The notes beneath the pieces were generated by a model. That model ran no database searches. It had not been told where the DNA came from and saw nothing but the letters and a program-made list of their open reading frames with translations. Positions 62,980 through 64,000 of a stretch of 64,000 bases of DNA are shown here, piece by piece; position 1 is the first letter of the stretch; each line of letters starts with the position of its first letter. The position numbers and the translations under genes were made by a program. The stretch comes from Adiantum capillus-veneris (taxonomy: Eukaryota > Streptophyta > Polypodiopsida > Polypodiales > Pteridaceae): assembly GCA_014529385.2 (NCBI GenBank), contig CM043960.1, forward strand, positions 26,179,896 to 26,243,895, written 5' to 3'.

Positions 62980-63820
62980 GAGGTTGTGCCTCTTTGCATC
63001 CCACCCGTAGGCTCTTCAGATTCCATAGGTCACCCATTCTCCCCGCTCACCAACCCCATTTCTTGTTGAGTCGGCCAACCTTTTTGTGCCACGTGGATGC
63101 ATTTTATTAGTGCCATGTGGCAAGCTTGAAAAGGGCTTGCCATTGGGAACTGATAGATGTGAGGACAAGAGTGTGAAGGAAAAATTAGCTACAATTTTGT
63201 ACAATCTTTGTTGGTTTTGAGCTTTGAAGGGGTGGTCGCTTCCCAAAAAAGGTAACCACTACTCAGCGTATTTGCACATCGCATGCTGACTTGGTGGGGG
63301 TAGAGCGCACATCCACAAGCATGCTCCTAGTTGACATCTAGCAATTGGAATCACAACTCTAAGTCTCCTATTCCCATATTTTCTATGCTGAGAGCTATTG
63401 TGGACATACTGCTTTTAGCCCCACTTGATATTCGTAGCCTCCTTGACCATATGAACTCTAAGTGTGTATTTGATTTGTGACTTGCCTAAAGACTAGGACA
63501 GAAGAAGAAGAATCAATTAACTTCATTTAACATCATTTAGACAATGCCAAGAGACCTCAAAGACTTACCCCACACACACACACAAACAAATTAGAGCTAC
63601 CATTTCCTTGTGCAACTGAAGGAGAGAGAGAAAGAGAGAGAGGAAAGGGAAGAGAGAAATTAGGCGATAGTAGCAAGGGGTCATCATTCTCCAATCATTG
63701 TTGTCATTCTTAAGATGGATTGTATTAGTAGTGAGCGATCATGGTGGTAGCACTTGGACTTGGAGCTTTCATCGCCACCTCACCCTCAAATCTTGAGCTC
63801 CCCAACAACTTCACAAATAA
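62980..63820. other. No gene seen
   Basis: No motif-bearing frame. 'gccacgtgg' (about 63090) and 'gccatgtggc' (about 63112) are small palindromes; the first contains a CACGTG core. Short AC (63571-63584) and GA (63622-63645) runs occur. Confidence 0.5.
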
Positions 63821-63823
63821 GTA

Positions 63824-63878
<55 letters not shown>
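63824..63878 (+). repeat. (GT)n(GA)n compound microsatellite
   Basis: About 9 GT units pass directly into about 19 GA units. Nothing further is recognised up to the end of the window. Confidence 0.9.
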
Positions 63879-63879
<1 letters not shown>

Positions 63880-64000
63880 GGTGGGCTGATATCTACAATA
63901 GAGAAAGAGCGCTTTGCTGATCCGGTCTTGTGTAGACTTCACATGACTCTTTGACTTCCACCCAGAGGCTCTTTTGATTTTTTATCAGTCGGTCTCTCAT

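Overview
The window is nuclear DNA of a land plant and consists mostly of transposable elements. A fern or lycophyte is my best guess, by inference. The reasons are long (CT/GA)n and (AC)n tracts, plant-type L1 LINEs, a chromovirus with an initiator-Met tRNA primer site, a degenerate PPR gene, a subfamily-X-like LRR receptor kinase, and two lineages not typical of flowering plants: a Penelope-like RT with an IPMG motif and a Ty3 element with an FIDD active site. No organelle, bacterial or CRISPR signal was seen.

Layout. 0.5-6.9 kb holds broken L1 LINE sequence; a 2.73 kb block (LINE 3' half plus about 0.8 kb of flank) is tandemly duplicated. 7.43-10.89 kb (minus) is the only intact host gene, a single-exon LRR receptor kinase of 1152 residues whose leader carries a long CT repeat. 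11.57-15.06 kb (minus) is another decayed L1 LINE with a poly(A) tail. 15.4-24.99 kb is a Ty3/Gypsy chromovirus (minus, two LTRs, PBS, PPT, gag to chromodomain, several stops); its 5' LTR is shared with a second, truncated copy, and a diverged related LTR piece lies just left.

24.99-42.37 kb is the most unusual part: a head-to-tail cluster of a Penelope-like retroelement. An internal region with a reverse transcriptase frame of 689 residues is flanked by two direct repeats of about 4 kb, and a third, much more diverged, truncated copy follows. Each repeat carries a minus-strand gene of about 172 codons and, divergently, a TATA box and first exon for the plus-strand RT gene, which appears to have introns. 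Coding blocks and a short RNA hairpin survive in the diverged copy while the sequence between them does not. All units meet at (AC)n tracts.

43.09-52.93 kb (minus) is a second Ty3-like element with 1.9 kb LTRs and an almost complete pol broken by single nonsense changes, nearly all C-to-T or G-to-A. 52.9-55.9 kb is microsatellite and short tandem-repeat DNA. 56.05-57.69 kb (minus) is a 5'-truncated L1. 58.2-61.8 kb (minus) is a different APE-type LINE lying between two (GA)n tracts, the right one continuing into 67 consecutive G. 62.04-62.96 kb (minus) is a PPR pseudogene. The rest has no supported gene.

The receptor kinase is the only likely functional host protein. The elements do not form a pathway with it; they record nested and tandem insertions around it. 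All similarity statements are from reading motifs; no search or alignment program was run.
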